From positions 124,001 to 188,000 of the forward strand of contig NZ_JQNI01000002.1 in assembly GCF_000745175.1 (NCBI RefSeq): a stretch of DNA of 64,000 nt, written 5' to 3'. Below are positions 62,163 through 64,000 of the stretch, piece by piece. The translations under genes and the position numbers were made by a program. The stretch is from Deinococcus sp. YIM 77859 (GTDB lineage: Bacteria > Deinococcota > Deinococci > Deinococcales > Deinococcaceae). The notes under the pieces are model-generated. The model had not been told where the DNA came from and ran no database searches. It saw only the letters and a program-made list of their open reading frames with translations. The first letter of the stretch is position 1, and every line of letters starts with the position of its first letter.

Positions 62163-62815
62163 AAAGGGGCTTCTCCTAGGTCATGCAGGACAAGGGCGGC
62201 AAAGGTGCGGACGTGCGCGCGGGCAGCCTCACGGGCGGCCTCCGCGTCCCGGGCGAGGATGGCGTCCAGAATCGCGGCGTGCTGCGCTCCGGTATCGGGA
62301 TGGGCGTTGTATGTCCGGGTCTGGTGTTTGATGAGGGCGACCCGCTGCTCCAGACGGCGGGCCAGGTCGGCGAGTGCGGCGTTGTGCGCGGCAAGCGTCA
62401 CGCTGCGGTGAAAGGCGAGGTCGAGGCGGGTTTGCTCGCGGTAGTCGCCGCCCGGCGCGGCGTTTAGGGTCGCGAGCGCCGCCCTCAGCGCCGCCGCGTC
62501 GGCTCCGCGGTGTGCCCGAGCGGCCAGGGCGGCGGCCAGCCCGTCAAGCTCCTCGCGCACCACATAGGTTTCGCGCGCCTCGGCCGCGCTGAGAGCACGC
62601 ACCCGCACGCCCTTGTTCGCCTCTGCCACCAGCAGGCCGTCTTGCGTCAGCCGCATCAGTGCCTCGCGAATCGGGGTGCGGCTAACCCCCAGCTTTTCTC
62701 CTAGCTCCACCTCGGCGATGCGTTCGCCAGGAGCAATCTCGCCGTCGAGAACAGCGCGGCGCAGGTGCTCGTACACACCGTCGCGCACCAGAGAAGGCCG
62801 CTCGAACGAGGACAT
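62159..62815 (-). CDS. GntR-family (FCD domain) regulator of the proline operon
   Basis: The ATG at 62815 gives 218 residues. N-terminal winged helix: [55 protein letters not shown]. The C-terminal FCD ligand domain has acid/His metal ligands ([28 protein letters not shown]). TACATT is 7 nt before the ATG and overlaps a TGTATACA palindrome, the usual FCD-GntR site. Cotranscribed with PRODH and P5CDH, so it probably represses them until proline or a product is present. Confidence 0.88.
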
Positions 62816-62822
62816 CCTGGAT

Positions 62823-62832
62823 AATGTATACA
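62823..62832. promoter_or_regulatory. Operator/-10 of the gntR-proline operon
   Basis: TGTATACA (62825-62832) is a perfect palindrome of the GntR/FCD kind. On the minus strand the -10 TACATT (62828-62823) overlaps it and ends 7 nt before the ATG. Confidence 0.6.
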
Positions 62833-62877
62833 AAAAAGGAGTTCGCGGCAAGAACTCGGGCGCGGGCGGCCAGCCGT

Positions 62878-63357
62878 CTACCCGGCGTTTTCCTGCTGGT
62901 CCTCGCGGTACTTGGCCGGCTCGACCAGGCGGCCCAGCACCCCCAGCGTGAACAGAAAGAGCAGCGTCGCGCCGGTGGCAAGCACGTACAGGTGGAGCCC
63001 GCAGGCCACCCCGACCCCGGCCACCGCGAGGAGGCCCGCTGCGGTGGTCAGGCCCTTGGTTCCCTTGCCGGCACGGTCAGAAAAGATGGCTCCTGCCCCC
63101 AGGAAGCTCACGCCGCTGACGACCGCGCCGAGCACGCCCACCAGGTCAAAACGCACGAATTCCGAGTCGTCCGAAAAGCGCAGGATCAGCGTGTCGGCAA
63201 GCACCACAAACAGCGCTGCGCTCACGCCCACGAGAATGTAGGTGCGCAGGCCCGCGCCCCGGCGCAGCCGTTCCCGTTCCCAGCCGATCAGCCCACTCAG
63301 CCCAAAGGCCACGAGCAGCCCCTGCATCAGGCGCAGTTCATTCCAGAAGCTCTCCAC
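62878..63357 (-). CDS. MgtC/SapB-family membrane protein
   Basis: A 159-residue protein from GTG 63357 with TAAGCT 7 nt upstream. Five hydrophobic helices with MgtC signatures: [37 protein letters not shown] and [42 protein letters not shown]. Family members affect magnesium homeostasis or ATP synthase; the role here is unknown. The longer upstream frame overlaps the next gene and is not used. Confidence 0.82.
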   Translation of the reverse strand: MESFWNELRLMQGLLVAFGLSGLIGWERERLRRGAGLRTYILVGVSAALFVVLADTLILRFSDDSEFVRFDLVGVLGAVVSGVSFLGAGAIFSDRAGKGTKGLTTAAGLLAVAGVGVACGLHLYVLATGATLLFLFTLGVLGRLVEPAKYREDQQENAG

Positions 63358-63383
63358 AAGAGGCAGCTTAGAGTAGCCGGGGC

Positions 63384-63811
<428 letters not shown>

Positions 63812-63896
63812 CGGGGGAAGGTGGGCAAGATTTCAGCATCCCCAACCGTGCCGCTTCGCCCCCTTTGCGCTGCCGCTCTCGCCCTAGACTCTGGCG

Positions 63897-64000
<104 letters not shown>

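Overview
The window is GC-rich chromosomal DNA from a Deinococcus-type bacterium. The evidence is gene content and sequence style: a DraNramp-like manganese transporter, the paired monofunctional proline dehydrogenase and pyrroline-5-carboxylate dehydrogenase of this phylum, a CoA-pyrophosphatase-type Nudix enzyme, a RecO start that reads like the deinococcal protein, and very many genes in which a TANNNT -10 box lies 5-8 nt before the start codon, as expected of the leaderless mRNAs known in Deinococcus. The species cannot be fixed from sequence alone.

Region 1 (1-830) holds the end of one gene, a BrnT/CopG-type toxin-antitoxin pair, a DUF2283 gene and a lone sequence that looks like a type I-E CRISPR repeat. 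Region 2 (about 850-14,105) is a compact integrated virus. A tyrosine integrase is followed by about 22 same-strand genes, mostly overlapping by 1-4 nt. They include an FtsK/HerA-type packaging ATPase and, four genes later, two adjacent proteins whose order and sizes match the small and large single-jelly-roll capsid proteins (VP16, VP17) of Thermus phage P23-77. About a dozen small membrane proteins, an M23 endopeptidase, an SLT transglycosylase and two large lower-GC genes that may encode spikes complete it. I read it as a tailless, membrane-containing P23-77/IN93-like (Matshushitaviridae, Halopanivirales) provirus. No repressor or replication gene could be recognised.

Region 3 (14.2-31.6 kb) is chromosomal: lipoproteins, an amidase, a frameshifted outer-membrane-type protein, a LolA-like protein, two LysM cell-wall hydrolases, a family-4-type uracil-DNA glycosylase, DUF1844-dtd, a thioesterase, aat, mntH with an MntR/DtxR-type operator over its promoter, serA, a CoA-disulfide-reductase-like enzyme, a WD40-like protein and a class V aminotransferase with a one-base frameshift. 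Region 4 (31.6-38.7 kb) is a sugar operon, lacI - binding protein - two permeases - glycogen-debranching-like enzyme, behind two LacI-type operators. Region 5 (38.8-44.5 kb) has a quinone oxidoreductase, a two-gene beta-oxidation operon and mazG-nudix.

Region 6 (44.5-53.7 kb) carries a DUF4384/PEGA protein, a LolC/MacB-type permease, a 3D-domain hydrolase with a possible c-di-AMP riboswitch leader, a short division cluster mraZ-rsmH-ftsL-ftsI with MraZ boxes, DUF423, RNase P RNA and an RsuA/RluB-type pseudouridine synthase. Region 7 (53.8-64.0 kb) has truB, gatA, scpB, a Sua5/YrdC protein, pilC, a CrtA-like monooxygenase, a GntR-PRODH-P5CDH proline operon with an operator over its promoter, an MgtC-like protein, an FBP-type zinc-finger protein and the start of recO.

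Three genes (10.8, 18.07 and 30.85 kb) break into two frames, the last two exactly at G or C runs. This may be sequencing error or real slippage.
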